The position numbers were made by a program, and so were the translations under genes. From contig JAAFIW010000003.1 of assembly GCA_013297875.1 (NCBI GenBank), forward strand, positions 124,001 to 188,000: 64,000 bases of DNA, read 5' to 3'. The DNA is from Comamonadaceae bacterium (GTDB lineage: Bacteria > Pseudomonadota > Gammaproteobacteria > Burkholderiales > Burkholderiaceae_C). A model generated the notes under the pieces. It searched no databases. It had not been told where the DNA came from and worked only from the letters and a program-made list of their open reading frames with translations. This document shows, piece after piece, positions 8,786 to 18,499 of the stretch; the first letter of the stretch is position 1, and the number at the start of each line of letters is the position of its first letter.

Positions 8786-9994
8786 TTATGTGGCCACGGC
8801 CTTGTCGGCTGCCGATGGCGCTGTTTGGGTGATGGTGGGTGCAGCCATGGGCCAGGCCACCATCAGCCACAGCAGCATCAGGCCACCGCAGGCGGCAAAC
8901 AGCGCCTGTTCGCCACTGGTTTTTACCAGCCAGCCGCCTGTGGCACCACCGACAAAAAAGCCCAGCGACTGCAGCGTGTTGTAGACCCCCAGCGCCGCAC
9001 CACGGGCGTGGGCAGGCGCGGCGCGCGAGGCCATGCTGGGCTGGCTGGCTTCCAGCACATTGAATCCGCAGAAAAACACAAACAGCAAAGCACCCAGCAA
9101 CCACAGGCTGGGTGCTGCGGTAGCCGCAAACAGCAAGCCGGCCTGCACCACGCCAATCACCGCGACAGAGCTTAGAAACAAGGCGCGCAGGTAGCCGCGT
9201 CGCTCCAGCGGAAACAGCGTCAGGCCCATGACTACGAACGAGGCCAGCACCGTGGGCAAATACACCTGCCAGTGCGCGGGCGCTGCCAGCCCGGCGCGCA
9301 GCAGCAGCGCGGGCAGCGCCACCCACATGGCCATTTGCACCGCGTGCAGCACAAACACGCCGCAATCCAGTCGCAGCAGCATGGGGTTGCGCAGCACCTC
9401 GCGCAAGCTGCCGCGCGCCACGCTTACAGGCTGCGCAGGCGCGGGCGGAACCACCCACAGCAGCACCGCAATACCGCCCAGCACCAGACAGCCCGTCAAG
9501 GCAAACAAGCCCGAAAGGCCCATGAGCGGCGTGAGTAGCGGTGCTGCGATCAGCGACAGCGCAAACATCAGTGCGATGCTGCTGCCCACCAGCGCCATGG
9601 CTTTGGTGCGCACCACATCGCGGGTCTGGTCTGCCAGCAGCGCCGTCACCGCTGCTGAGACGGCACCGGCGCCTTGCAGCGAGCGACCCACCAGCAGGCC
9701 CAGCAAGCTGTCTGCCGCCGCCGCCACAAAGCTGCCCAGCGCAAAAATCAACAAGCCCACCACGATCACGCGCTTGCGGCCCAGCCGGTCGGAGGCCATG
9801 CCAAACGGGATTTGCAGCAGACCCTGGGTGAGACCGTAAATACCCATGGCCAGTCCGACCATGGCCGGGTCTTGCCCGCCGGGGTAGCGTGCTGCTTCGA
9901 GGGCAAACACCGGTAAAACCAGAAACAAGCCCAGCATGCGCAGCGCAAAAATAGCGGACAACCCAGCGCTGGCGCGGCGCTCGGTGGCGGTCAT
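8786..9994 (-). CDS. MFS transporter (drug efflux-like)
   Basis: About 402 residues and 12 hydrophobic segments from the chosen start [11 protein letters not shown]. The MFS signature between helices 2 and 3 is clear: [24 protein letters not shown], and [18 protein letters not shown] follows. It is probably a proton-driven exporter; the substrate is not predictable. The open frame runs on to 10132, with other ATGs at 10024 and 10051, none with a convincing ribosome-binding site, so the start is uncertain. Co-directional with ssb and divergent from uvrA. Confidence 0.85.
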   Translation of the reverse strand: MTATERRASAGLSAIFALRMLGLFLVLPVFALEAARYPGGQDPAMVGLAMGIYGLTQGLLQIPFGMASDRLGRKRVIVVGLLIFALGSFVAAAADSLLGLLVGRSLQGAGAVSAAVTALLADQTRDVVRTKAMALVGSSIALMFALSLIAAPLLTPLMGLSGLFALTGCLVLGGIAVLLWVVPPAPAQPVSVARGSLREVLRNPMLLRLDCGVFVLHAVQMAMWVALPALLLRAGLAAPAHWQVYLPTVLASFVVMGLTLFPLERRGYLRALFLSSVAVIGVVQAGLLFAATAAPSLWLLGALLFVFFCGFNVLEASQPSMASRAAPAHARGAALGVYNTLQSLGFFVGGATGGWLVKTSGEQALFAACGGLMLLWLMVAWPMAAPTITQTAPSAADKAVAT

Positions 9995-10059
9995 GGTGGG
10001 GGAATCAGGGCTGGGGGCTTGCATGGGTAGCGGGGTACTGCGGGCTGGCATTGTCGGGC

Positions 10060-13000
10060 ATGCCTGCAATTGAAGCGGCTGGGCTCTATCATGTTTGGTT
10101 TTACTGCGCCACGCCCACTGTGAACTCACCAACTGACGGCAAATACCTTGAAGCGGCTGAAAACGGCAAATACCTTGAGGCGGCTGAGAACGGCAAGTAC
10201 CTTGAGGCGGCTGAGAACGGCAAGTACCTTGCCGTGGCCCTGGCCGCCCAGCGCATTGCCGTGCGCGGTGCGCGCACCCACAACCTGAAAAACATCGACC
10301 TGGACATTCCGCGCAACCAGCTGGTGGTGATCACCGGTTTGAGCGGTTCAGGCAAAAGCTCGCTGGCGTTTGACACGCTGTATGCCGAGGGCCAGCGGCG
10401 CTATGTGGAGAGCCTCTCGACCTACGCCCGTCAGTTTTTGCAACTGATGGACAAGCCCGATGTGGACTTGATCGAGGGCCTGTCGCCGGCCATTTCCATC
10501 GAGCAGAAAGCCACCAGCCACAACCCGCGCTCCACCGTGGGCACCGTGACGGAAATTCACGACTACCTGCGCCTGCTGTTTGCCCGCGCGGGCACACCGT
10601 ATTGCCCCGACCACGACCTTGCCCTGCAAGCGCAAACCGTCTCGCAGATGGTCGATGCGGTGCTGGCGTTGCCCGAAGAAACCAAGCTGATGATCCTTGC
10701 GCCAGTGGCACGTGAGCGCAAGGGTGAGTTTGTGGAACTGTTTGCCGAGATGCAGGCCAAGGGTTATGTGCGCTTTCGGGTGGACGGCCAGGCCTATGAG
10801 TTTGACCAATTGCCCAAGCTGAAAAAGACCGAAAAGCACGACATTGACGTGGTGATTGACCGGCTGAAGGTGCGGCTGGACATGAAGCAGCGCTTGGCCG
10901 AGAGCTTTGAAGCCGCGCTGCGCCTGGCCGACGGCCGGGCCATTGCGTTGGAAATGGCCGATGACGGCGGCAACGAGCATTTGTTCAACGCCAAATTCTC
11001 CTGCCCCGTGTGCAGCTACTCGCTGGCCGAGCTGGAGCCACGCTTGTTTTCGTTCAACTCGCCGGTGGGTGCCTGCCCCACCTGCGACGGCCTGGGCCAT
11101 AGCGAATTTTTCGACCCCGCGCGGGTGGTGGCCTTTCCCTCACTCAGTATGGCCAGTGGTGCCATCAAGGGCTGGGACCGGCGCAATGGTTACTACTTTG
11201 CCCTCATTGAAAGCCTGGGCAAGCACTACCAGTTTGATGTGGAAGCGCCGTTTGAGTCGCTGCCTCCAAACGTGCAAAAGGCCGTGCTGCACGGCTCGGG
11301 CGATGAAGAAATCCGCTTCAGCTACACCCTGGAATCGGGCGATTCGGCGGGTAAAAAACTCACGAAGAAGCACCCCTTCGAAGGCATCATTCCCAACATG
11401 ACGCGCCGCTACCGCGAGACCGACTCGCAACTGGTGCGCGACGAGCTGGCCCGCTACCGCGGCGTGCAGCCGTGCAAGGACTGTGCTGGCACCCGCTTGA
11501 AGCGTGAGGCGCGTTTTGTGCGCGTGGGCGAGGGCGAGCAGGCCCGCGCGATCTACCAAATCAGCCACACCACTTTGCGCGAGTGCTTTGACTACTTCAA
11601 CACCCTCAAATTGCACGGTGCCAAGGCCGACATTGCCGACCGCGTGGTGCGCGAGATTGGCACCCGGCTGAAGTTTTTGAACGATGTGGGCCTGAACTAC
11701 CTGAGCCTGGACCGCAGTGCGGAAACACTCAGTGGTGGCGAGTCGCAACGCATCCGCCTGGCATCGCAAATCGGCTCGGGCTTGACCGGCGTGATGTATG
11801 TGCTGGACGAACCCAGCATCGGCCTGCACCAGCGCGACAACGACCGCCTGATCGACACCCTGAAACACCTGCGCGACATTGGCAACAGCGTGCTGGTGGT
11901 CGAGCACGACGAAGACATGATGCGCGCCGCCGACCACGTGATCGACATGGGCCTGGGCGCAGGCGTGCACGGCGGGCGGGTGATTGCGCAGGGCACGTTT
12001 GACGATGTGAAAAACACCGCCGCGTCGCTCACGGGCCAATACCTGGCGGGCACTTTGAAAATTGCGGTGCCCACCCAGCGGCACAGCCTGGCCACGCAGG
12101 CCAACCCGCAGACCCTGCGCATCGTGGGTGCCACCGGCAACAACCTGAAAAACGTCAGCGTCGACTTCCCTGTGGGCCTGCTGACCTGCGTCACCGGCGT
12201 CTCAGGCTCGGGTAAATCCACCCTGGTCAACGACACGCTGTACACGGCCGTAGCCCGCCAGCTCTACCGCGCCCACGAAGAGCCCGCCGCGCATGAAGAA
12301 ATCATCGGCATCGAGCATTTCGACAAGGTCATCAACGTTGACCAATCGCCCATTGGTCGCACCCCGCGCAGCAACCCCGCCACCTACACCGGCCTGTTCA
12401 CCCCGCTGCGCGAGCTGATGAGCGAAACCGCCATGGCCAAAGAGCGTGGCTACGGCCCGGGCCGCTTCAGCTTCAACGTGAGCCAGGCCGCAGGCGGTGG
12501 CCGCTGCGAAGCCTGCCAGGGCGACGGCATGGTGAAGGTGGAAATGCACTTCTTGCCCGACGTCTATGTGCCCTGCGATGTGTGCCACGGCCAGCGCTAC
12601 AACCGCGAAACGCTGGAGGTGCAGTGGAAAGGCAAAAACATCGCCCAACTGCTGGACATGACGGTAGAAGCCGCCTACGAATTTCTCAAACCCGTGCCCA
12701 CGCTGGCGCGCAAGCTGCACACCCTGCTCGATGTGGGCCTGAGCTACATCAAGCTCGGCCAGGCCGCCACCACGCTGAGTGGCGGCGAAGCCCAGCGCGT
12801 GAAGCTGGCGCTCGAATTGAGCAAGCGCGACACCGGCCGCACCCTGTACATCCTGGACGAACCCACCACCGGCCTGCACTTTGCCGACATCAATTTGCTG
12901 CTCAAGGTGCTGCACCAGTTGCGCGACGCGGGCAACACCATTGTGGTGATCGAGCACAACCTGGACGTGATCAAGACCGCCGACTGGCTGATCGACATGG

Positions 13001-13110
13001 GGCCAGAGGGTGGCGCGGGCGGCGGCACGGTGGTGGGCATGGGCACGCCGGAAACGCTGGCGGCCAATCCGGCCAGTTTTACAGGGCATTACCTGAAGCG
13101 CCTGTTGTGA
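10060..13110 (+). CDS. uvrA: UvrABC excinuclease subunit A with repeated N-terminal extension
   Basis: About 1016 residues. UvrA is the damage-recognition ATPase of nucleotide excision repair and works as a dimer with UvrB. Visible are the first Walker A ([19 protein letters not shown]), zinc-binding cysteine sets ([29 protein letters not shown]), two ABC signatures ([26 protein letters not shown]), Walker B motifs ([18 protein letters not shown]) and the second Walker A ([16 protein letters not shown]). The conserved core begins at [19 protein letters not shown]. In front is an unusual extension with three and a half copies of GKYLEAAEN. Other in-frame starts are TTG 10051, GTG 10120 and GTG 10234; the silent-only differences between repeats favour a start upstream of them. 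Confidence 0.95.
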   Translation: MPAIEAAGLYHVWFYCATPTVNSPTDGKYLEAAENGKYLEAAENGKYLEAAENGKYLAVALAAQRIAVRGARTHNLKNIDLDIPRNQLVVITGLSGSGKSSLAFDTLYAEGQRRYVESLSTYARQFLQLMDKPDVDLIEGLSPAISIEQKATSHNPRSTVGTVTEIHDYLRLLFARAGTPYCPDHDLALQAQTVSQMVDAVLALPEETKLMILAPVARERKGEFVELFAEMQAKGYVRFRVDGQAYEFDQLPKLKKTEKHDIDVVIDRLKVRLDMKQRLAESFEAALRLADGRAIALEMADDGGNEHLFNAKFSCPVCSYSLAELEPRLFSFNSPVGACPTCDGLGHSEFFDPARVVAFPSLSMASGAIKGWDRRNGYYFALIESLGKHYQFDVEAPFESLPPNVQKAVLHGSGDEEIRFSYTLESGDSAGKKLTKKHPFEGIIPNMTRRYRETDSQLVRDELARYRGVQPCKDCAGTRLKREARFVRVGEGEQARAIYQISHTTLRECFDYFNTLKLHGAKADIADRVVREIGTRLKFLNDVGLNYLSLDRSAETLSGGESQRIRLASQIGSGLTGVMYVLDEPSIGLHQRDNDRLIDTLKHLRDIGNSVLVVEHDEDMMRAADHVIDMGLGAGVHGGRVIAQGTFDDVKNTAASLTGQYLAGTLKIAVPTQRHSLATQANPQTLRIVGATGNNLKNVSVDFPVGLLTCVTGVSGSGKSTLVNDTLYTAVARQLYRAHEEPAAHEEIIGIEHFDKVINVDQSPIGRTPRSNPATYTGLFTPLRELMSETAMAKERGYGPGRFSFNVSQAAGGGRCEACQGDGMVKVEMHFLPDVYVPCDVCHGQRYNRETLEVQWKGKNIAQLLDMTVEAAYEFLKPVPTLARKLHTLLDVGLSYIKLGQAATTLSGGEAQRVKLALELSKRDTGRTLYILDEPTTGLHFADINLLLKVLHQLRDAGNTIVVIEHNLDVIKTADWLIDMGPEGGAGGGTVVGMGTPETLAANPASFTGHYLKRLL
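10138..10231 (+). repeat. 27-bp tandem repeat in the uvrA N-terminus
   Basis: Three full 27-bp units (10138-10164, 10165-10191, 10192-10218) and a partial fourth encode GKYLEAAEN repeats. The three differences between full units are A/G changes at third codon positions (GAA/GAG twice, AAA/AAG once), all silent. Confidence 0.9.
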
Positions 13111-14039
13111 CGGTGCCATCGGCACCCGCGTTTTCCCGTCGCGATGCGCTGTCCGCCCTGGCGGTGGTGGTGATCTGGGGCCTGAATTTTGTTGCCATGA
13201 AAGTGGCATTGCACGACTTCACGCCGTTTCAGCTGGGTGCCGCGCGCTACTTGCTGGCGGTGTTGCCGCTGGTGTTTTTCGTGGGCCGCCCGCCCATACC
13301 CTGGAAGTGGCTGGTGTTGTACGGCCTCTTTCAGGGCGTGGGCCAGTTTGGCTTTTTGTTTTGGGCACTCAAGGTGGGTATGACCGGTTCGCTGGCCTCG
13401 GTGCTGATGCAAACCCAGGTGTTTTTCACCGCCTTGCTCGGCTTTGCCTTGCTGGGCGAAAAGCCGGGGCCTGCCTTGCGGGTGGGGCTGGGTCTGGCGG
13501 CGCTGGGCATCGCCTGCTTTGCGATGAATTTTGTGGTGAGCGATCAGGCGGCGCTTGCCGCTGTGACGGTGCTCGGCTTCGTGCTGAATCTGTGCGCAGC
13601 CTTCATGTGGGCCAGCAGCAATGTGGTGGTGCGCCAACTGCAACAAACCGGCGCACGCTACGACGCCGTGGGCTTTGTGGTGTGGAGCAGCCTGTTTCCG
13701 GTGCTGCCGTTTGTGGCGGCCAGTTGGCTGCTGGATGCGCCCGAGCAGCAGTTGCGCTGGCTGCAGGCTGGGCCGGTGTCTTGGTTGGCTGTGGCTTTTT
13801 TGGGCTGGGCGGCCACGGTCCACAAGGCGTAGGCCACCACTGGCCTGCTCAAGCGGCACCCAGCCAACCGCGTGGCACCGTTCAGCCTGGGCGTGCCGGT
13901 GGTGGGCTTGTCGGCCGGCATGCTGGTGCTGGGTGAAACTGTCGCGCCCTGGCAATGGGCGGGCATTGCGCTGCTGGTGGCGGCGCTGGCTTGCGTGATG
14001 CTGGGCGACCGGTGGCTGCGCCGAACGCGCGATTTGTAG
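13107..14039 (+). pseudogene. EamA/DMT-family exporter inactivated by a 23-nt inversion
   Basis: The frame starts at a GTG overlapping the uvrA stop (GTGA) and encodes a ten-helix drug/metabolite transporter like EamA (amino acid metabolite export): FSRRDALSALAVVVIWGLNFVAMKVAL, then SLASVLMQTQVFFTALLGF. A TAG at 13830-13832 interrupts it before the last two helices, yet the same frame continues afterwards with GLLKRHPANRVAPFSLGVPVVGL and ends at 14037-14039. The faulty segment reads ATVHKA*ATTGLL. Reverse-complementing 13818-13840 restores ATVVAYALWTGLLKRH, the expected family sequence. The truncated product would lack part of the second EamA repeat and is probably non-functional. Confidence 0.9.
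13811..13845. other. Quasi-palindrome enclosing the inverted segment
   Basis: GGCCA at 13811-13815 and TGGCC at 13841-13845 flank the inverted 23 bases (13818-13840). Such short inverted arms favour template switching during replication, which can flip the intervening segment. Confidence 0.75.
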
Positions 14040-14087
14040 TCAAAAAGGCCGATAGCCCACATTCGCAGCGAGCACCCCGTTCGGGGC

Positions 14088-15209
14088 ATGGACAATGCGC
14101 AAAAGACCAACTGCATGGACAATCCTGAGATGACTCGACCTTCCATTTCCTACACCCGCGGCCAACAGTTGCCCGCCATTCTGGCCCAGCGCATCGCCAT
14201 TCTGGATGGCGCAATGGGCACCATGATTCAGCGCTTCAAGCTCACGGAAGAAGACGTGCGCGGCGAGCGGTTTGCCGACCACCACAAAGGCGTGAAAAAC
14301 AATGGCGAGCTGCTCAGCCTCACCCGGCCCGATGTGATTCGTGACATTCACGAGGGCTACCTGGCTGCGGGCTGCGACCTGATCGAGACCAACACCTTTG
14401 GCGCAACCACCGTGGCCCAGGCTGACTATGACATGCAGGACTTGGCCTACGAGATGAATGTGCAGTCGGCCAAAATCGCTCGCGCGGCCTGCGACAAGTT
14501 CAGCACCCCCGAGAAGCCGCGTTTTGTGGCCGGCGCGCTCGGCCCCACGCCCAAAACCGCCAGCATCAGCCCCGATGTGAATGACCCCGGTGCCCGCAAT
14601 GTGAGCTTTGAAGAGCTACGCGCTGCCTACTACGAGCAAACCCAGGCGCTGGTCGAAGGCGGTGCCGATGTGCTCTTGGTCGAGACGATTTTTGACACGC
14701 TGAACGCCAAAGCCGCGCTGTTTGCCATTGACGAATTTTTCGAGGCCAGTGGCCAGCGCTTGCCGCTCATCATCAGCGGCACCGTCACCGATGCCTCAGG
14801 CCGCATCCTCAGTGGCCAGACCGTGACGGCCTTCTGGCACAGCGTGCGCCACGCCCAGCCACTGGCCATCGGCCTGAACTGCGCACTGGGCGCGGCGCTG
14901 ATGCGCCCCTACATCCAGGAGCTGCACCGCGCCGCGCCCGACACCTTCATCAGTTGCTACCCCAACGCCGGCCTGCCCAACCCCATGAGTGACACCGGCT
15001 TTGACGAAACGCCCGACGTCACCGCCCGCCTGCTGCACGAGTTTGCTGCCGAAGGCCTGGTCAACATCGTCGGCGGCTGCTGCGGCACCACGCCTGAGCA
15101 TATTTTTGCGATCCGGGAGAAGGTGCAGTTGCACGCGGCGAGACCCGTCAAGCAGGGATTTTTCTACCGTGACTTGCCGATAGATGCTACAGATTCAATA
15201 GCTGCTTGA
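14088..15209 (+). CDS. metH: Methionine synthase, homocysteine-binding domain as a separate protein
   Basis: A 373-residue homocysteine S-methyltransferase domain. [15 protein letters not shown] begins the barrel; zinc ligands are the Cys in GLNCALGA and the pair in [12 protein letters not shown]. In cobalamin-dependent MetH this module activates homocysteine with zinc, while folate, cobalamin and reactivation domains follow in the same chain. Many Burkholderiales encode the rest as a second gene immediately downstream; here none follows. Other ATGs are at 14115 and 14130. The last codons and TGA lie in a copy of the dispersed element (DSIAA*), so the native C-terminus has been replaced or extended. 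Confidence 0.88.
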   Translation: MDNAQKTNCMDNPEMTRPSISYTRGQQLPAILAQRIAILDGAMGTMIQRFKLTEEDVRGERFADHHKGVKNNGELLSLTRPDVIRDIHEGYLAAGCDLIETNTFGATTVAQADYDMQDLAYEMNVQSAKIARAACDKFSTPEKPRFVAGALGPTPKTASISPDVNDPGARNVSFEELRAAYYEQTQALVEGGADVLLVETIFDTLNAKAALFAIDEFFEASGQRLPLIISGTVTDASGRILSGQTVTAFWHSVRHAQPLAIGLNCALGAALMRPYIQELHRAAPDTFISCYPNAGLPNPMSDTGFDETPDVTARLLHEFAAEGLVNIVGGCCGTTPEHIFAIREKVQLHAARPVKQGFFYRDLPIDATDSIAA

Positions 15210-15228
15210 GCAGGTTTGATATGGGCTA
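15184..15228 (+). repeat. Dispersed TAGCTGCTTGAGCAG element, copy 3
   Basis: GCTACAGATTCAATAGCTGC then TTGAGCAGGTTTGATATGGGCT, forward. It supplies the last codons and stop of the metH fragment. Confidence 0.85.
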
Positions 15229-15267
15229 CCCGTGCTTTTGGCCTGTATCTAGGATAAATTCCTGGGC

Positions 15268-15816
15268 TTACTTCAACCGAATCGACGCCACACTGGCCCG
15301 CAGCGCCGCTTCCTGCGTCGCAAAGTCTTCTTTGGTGGCGTTGAAGTTGAAGACCAGCATCTGGCCGTCAAATGGCGTGATCAGCATGATGTTGTAGATG
15401 TCGGTGTCGATGGCGCTGGAGGTCATTTCCAGGTAAATCCAGCGTTGGCCGGCTTGCTCGATGATTTCTTTGCGCTTGAACACCACATTGGGAATGGCGC
15501 GGCTCAGCACGGTTTCAAACACGGCCAGGCCTTTTTCCAGCTCGGCTTCCTTGATGGCGTTGGGCTTGAGCTCGTAAGCAATCGAGGTGCTGCGCCTCGT
15601 GTTGCCCACCACGTACTGGGGCGGGTTGTTGCGCGGGTATTTCAGCTTGATTTCGGCGCTCGTCAGCGGGGTGAAGCCGGTGGGTGCCTCCAGTGAAACG
15701 GTGGTGCCGGGAATGCTGATCTTTTCGGCTGCCTGCAGCGGCCCGCTGTTCAGGGCCAGCAACAGGCCCAGCGCGCAGGCAAGGTGGCGGAAAAAGTTTG
15801 AGTGTGTGTTTGGCAT
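15268..15816 (-). CDS. Exported protein of unknown function
   Basis: A 182-residue protein with a clear signal peptide (hydrophobic LACALGLLLALNSGPLQAA, cleavage expected after QAA). The mature part is a compact alpha/beta-looking sequence (ISIPGTTVSLEAPTGFTPLTSAEIKLKY...; ...IDTDIYNIMLITPFDGQMLVFNFNATKEDF). I do not recognise the family. No cysteines remain in the mature part and there is no lipobox. It faces the metH fragment with a dispersed repeat between them. Confidence 0.75.
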   Translation of the reverse strand: MPNTHSNFFRHLACALGLLLALNSGPLQAAEKISIPGTTVSLEAPTGFTPLTSAEIKLKYPRNNPPQYVVGNTRRSTSIAYELKPNAIKEAELEKGLAVFETVLSRAIPNVVFKRKEIIEQAGQRWIYLEMTSSAIDTDIYNIMLITPFDGQMLVFNFNATKEDFATQEAALRASVASIRLK

Positions 15817-16167
15817 GGTGTGTGCAATGGGTTGGTAGCTATTTTTTCCCTATTGGGACTTACGCACGAAAGCTGTCCTGGCTCCTTCCCCCAGCGGGGG
15901 AAGGAGCCAAACGCCACTTTGCGTAAGTCCTACCTATAACAGTTCCAACCATGCAAGCGGCCCGCTGAATCGTTGTGGCAAAGCAAACCGTCCCGCCAGG
16001 TGTGCGTCCCGTGTGGGTGGCCAAAGCGGCAGCCCACGAAACGATTGATCAGGTAGCTATAAAATCAGTAGCGAAATTTTGGCAACGTTGGCACTGTCCG
16101 GCGGGCAGCACACGCCGCGAAGCGGCATCCTGCAGCTGCGCGTCCGGGACTAGCAACCGGTTAAATT
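15817..16167. other. Non-coding stretch with a nested palindrome
   Basis: No credible gene. It holds the nested inverted repeat at 15856-15930 and, near 16056-16077, a GCTATAAAATCAGTAGC segment resembling the stem part of the dispersed element. The rest is unremarkable. Confidence 0.6.
15856..15930. repeat. Nested inverted repeat
   Basis: Outer arms GGACTTACGCA (15856-15866) and TGCGTAAGTCC (15920-15930) enclose a perfect 14-bp stem: TGGCTCCTTCCCCC (15879-15892), loop AGC, GGGGGAAGGAGCCA. This nesting is typical of REP- or MITE-like elements. Confidence 0.8.
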
Positions 16168-16482
16168 TCATTGACGTACCCACAACTCTTGATCTGTATA
16201 AGAGAACGTGACACCGGCACGACCCTCAATGGGCGACGACATGAAAGAGTACTTTACGAAACGACCGGTTGACCATAGCGTGCCAAAGGTCAAGATCCCT
16301 TTTTCCGTATCCCACAGTACTTCAAACAGTTGCGGAACCTCGCCATCGTATTTGTCTATTACTGAAACTCTCGGTATGTCGCCTTTGAATTCGACACTGA
16401 TCTCCACATCAGAAAAGCCGCCTCCGCATTTCCAAGTGCCCGTAAGCGAATTCAACACAGCCGCATTTTTATTGCGTTTCAT
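16168..16482 (-). CDS. Small hypothetical protein
   Basis: A 104-residue frame beginning MKRNKNAAVLNSLTGTWKCGGGF, rich in beta-prone residues, with no signal peptide or membrane segment. The sequence (LTGTWKC..FSDVEISVEFKGDIPRVSVIDKYDGEVPQLFEVLWD) looks like a small beta-barrel protein, but I recognise no family. Its codons are noticeably more AT-rich than those of the neighbours, which suggests recent acquisition. Nothing nearby indicates function, and expression is unproven. Confidence 0.5.
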   Translation of the reverse strand: MKRNKNAAVLNSLTGTWKCGGGFSDVEISVEFKGDIPRVSVIDKYDGEVPQLFEVLWDTEKGILTFGTLWSTGRFVKYSFMSSPIEGRAGVTFSYTDQELWVRQ

Positions 16483-16722
16483 TTGAAATTTAACGTAATG
16501 TCCAGAGCAAAACCTGCTCTAGAAACTGGCAACTTGGTAAGAAAAAACCGGCACTCGCCCATGCCAATCCTGCTCAAGCCGCTCACATAAAAATAGCAGC
16601 AAACACCGCATCCAGTTCTTGAGCGGGTGGGTGTCGTTGGATGGCGCGTTCGTCGACATGGCATCCACTTTACGTGATGCCGGTGCATCAAAAACTGCGA
16701 CCAGTCAACGGCCTCATGAACC

Positions 16723-18351
16723 TCACATCGCCTTACGCAAGTTCGCCGGCGCAATCCGCAAAGCCTCCCGATACTTGGCGACCGTGCGGCGGGCGCATTC
16801 GATGCCTTGTTCTTTGAGCATGTCGGCGATCTGGTTGTCGCTGAGCGGTTTTTTGATGTCTTCGGCGGCGACGAATTGTTTGATGAGCGCACGCACGGCG
16901 GTACTGGAGGCGTTGCCGCCGGTCTCGGTGCCGAGGGCGGAGCCGAAGAAGTATTTCAGCTCGAAGGTGCCGTGCGGGGTGGCCATGTATTTGGCCGTGG
17001 TCACGCGGCTGATGGTGGATTCGTGCAGGCCTAGCTCGTCGGCAATTTCGCGTAGCACCAGGGGGCGCATGGCCAGTTCGCCGTGGACGAAGAAGTTTTT
17101 TTGCCGGTCCACGATGGCGGTGGACACGCGCAGGATGGTGTCAAAGCGCTGCTGGATGTTTTTGATGAACCAGCGCGCTTCTTGCAGGCGCTGCTGCAGC
17201 GCGCCGTGGCCTTCGCCTTTGTGCGCTTTGAGGGCGCTGGCGTAGATGTCGTGCACGCGCAGGCGGGGCATCACGTCGGGGTTGAGCTGCACCCTAAAGC
17301 GTGGCTGGCTGCCCGAGCCGCTGCCCACGTGGTTGCCCACGCCAGCGCCGGTGTTTCGCGCGCTGCCCACCACTTGGGTCACCAGCACGTCGGGCACCAC
17401 CACGTTGCGTTGCACGTCGGCAAAGCGGCGTCCCGGCTTGGGCTCTAGCTGGCCGATCAGGCCAATGGCCAGCTTGATCTGTGCTTCGCTGGCCGTGCAC
17501 AACTGGGCCAGGCGCTTGAAGTCGCGCCGCGCCAGCAGCTCCAGTGGCTGCTGGCAGACGCGCAGCGCGACGTGAAAGTCACTGTCCTCGCCGGGCGCTT
17601 GCGCGGCGCACAGGGCTTTGAGCTGCAGGCTCAGGCATTCGGCCAGGTTGCAGGCACCCACGCCGGTGGGCTCCAGGCTTTGCAGCAGGCGCAGGGCCAT
17701 GGTGAAGCGGTGTACCAGCTCTTCGTATTGCTCCAGATCGTCGGTGCCCGACAGGCCTGCGGCCAATTCGCGCAGGGGCTCTTCCAGGTAGCCGTCGTCG
17801 TTGAGTGATTCGATCAAAAACCGCAAGGCGGCGCGGTCGGTTTCGTCCAGGCGCAATGACAAAGCCTGGCGGTGTAAATGGGCTTGCAGGGTTTCGTGGT
17901 CGGGGGCCAACAAGGTGGCGTCCATTGCGCCGTCGTCGCCGGTGCTGCCGTTGCGCGCGGGGGCCTCGCCGCCCCACTCGCCGTCGTCGGGCACCAGCTC
18001 CACCGTGCCATCGCCGTCCCAGCTGGGTTCATCGGAATCGGTGGGGGCTGATTCAGGATCATTTGAGGTACTAGCCCCTGTGGAATCTGCTGAGGCAGCT
18101 ACGAAATCAGGAGCACTCTCAGGTATGTGATCCGTGTCGTCGCGGGGCGTTACCACATCCGCCTGCGTCACGCCAAACGCCTCGCGCTCGGCCTCTTCAG
18201 ACGACAACTCCAGAAACGGGTTGTCATCCAGCATCTGCTCCACCTCCTGGCTCAGCTCCAGGGTGGACAGTTGCAGCAGACGGATGGACTGCTGCAACTG
18301 GGGCGTGAGCGCCAGGTGCTGGGAGACGCGAAGGGACAGGCCGGGTTTCAT
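16723..18351 (-). CDS. rpoN: RNA polymerase sigma-54 factor
   Basis: A 542-residue sigma-54. Region I is Gln/Leu-rich (LSLRVSQHLALTPQLQQSIRLLQLS), the acidic linker spans about 60-160, the core-binding region follows, and the C-terminus carries the RpoN box ARRTVAKYREAL. It directs transcription from -24/-12 promoters with enhancer-binding ATPases (nitrogen, motility, carbon). The protein is longer than the usual 480 or so residues because the linker is expanded. Part of the linker (DFVAASADSTGASTSND) is encoded by a diverged copy of the dispersed element. It lies downstream of lptA-lptB as in other proteobacteria, but the usual hpf gene does not follow. Confidence 0.96.
   Translation of the reverse strand: MKPGLSLRVSQHLALTPQLQQSIRLLQLSTLELSQEVEQMLDDNPFLELSSEEAEREAFGVTQADVVTPRDDTDHIPESAPDFVAASADSTGASTSNDPESAPTDSDEPSWDGDGTVELVPDDGEWGGEAPARNGSTGDDGAMDATLLAPDHETLQAHLHRQALSLRLDETDRAALRFLIESLNDDGYLEEPLRELAAGLSGTDDLEQYEELVHRFTMALRLLQSLEPTGVGACNLAECLSLQLKALCAAQAPGEDSDFHVALRVCQQPLELLARRDFKRLAQLCTASEAQIKLAIGLIGQLEPKPGRRFADVQRNVVVPDVLVTQVVGSARNTGAGVGNHVGSGSGSQPRFRVQLNPDVMPRLRVHDIYASALKAHKGEGHGALQQRLQEARWFIKNIQQRFDTILRVSTAIVDRQKNFFVHGELAMRPLVLREIADELGLHESTISRVTTAKYMATPHGTFELKYFFGSALGTETGGNASSTAVRALIKQFVAAEDIKKPLSDNQIADMLKEQGIECARRTVAKYREALRIAPANLRKAM
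18066..18116 (-). repeat. Dispersed element copy 4, inside rpoN
   Basis: On the reverse strand, TGATTTCGTAGCTGCCTCAG then CAGATTCCACAGGGGCTAGT aligns along its length with the copy at 52421-52464. It is diverged but keeps the rpoN frame. Confidence 0.6.
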
Positions 18352-18359
18352 GGTTTCCC

Positions 18360-18456
18360 GTCATTCCCGCACAGGCGGGAATCCAGCAGTGGCGAGCGAA
18401 AACCGAGCTTCCCCGCGACGTGATCGCGCCTGGATTCCCGCCTGCGCGGGAATGAC
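18360..18456. repeat. Inverted pair of GTCATTCCCGC...GCGGGAAT repeats
   Basis: One copy, GTCATTCCCGCACAGGCGGG then AATCCAG (18360-18386), is followed by its inverse at 18430-18456; each is itself a hairpin around ATTCCCGC/GCGGGAAT. This widespread REP-like repeat occupies most of the lptB-rpoN gap and would be transcribed in the operon mRNA. Confidence 0.85.
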
Positions 18457-18499
18457 AACTTTTGCGTGGCATCGAGGCAAGCGGAACTCATTTGCCACA

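Noticed and set aside
8760-9458. N-terminal extension of ssb
   Set aside because: The longer frame is a shadow of the MFS gene; the SSB fold begins exactly at MASVNKV.
10138-10231. Tandem repeat as a CRISPR-like array
   Set aside because: Units are directly adjacent with no spacers and are in frame with uvrA.
9995-10250. LexA box for uvrA or ssb
   Set aside because: No CTGT-N8-ACAG palindrome of good quality was seen in the divergent region.
14040-14087. SAH or cobalamin riboswitch upstream of metH
   Set aside because: Only a short CCCCGTTCGGGG hairpin is present; the conserved cores are missing and the leader is too short.
16619-17245. Forward open frame opposite rpoN
   Set aside because: Overlaps conserved rpoN coding sequence, including the RpoN box, with no family resemblance.
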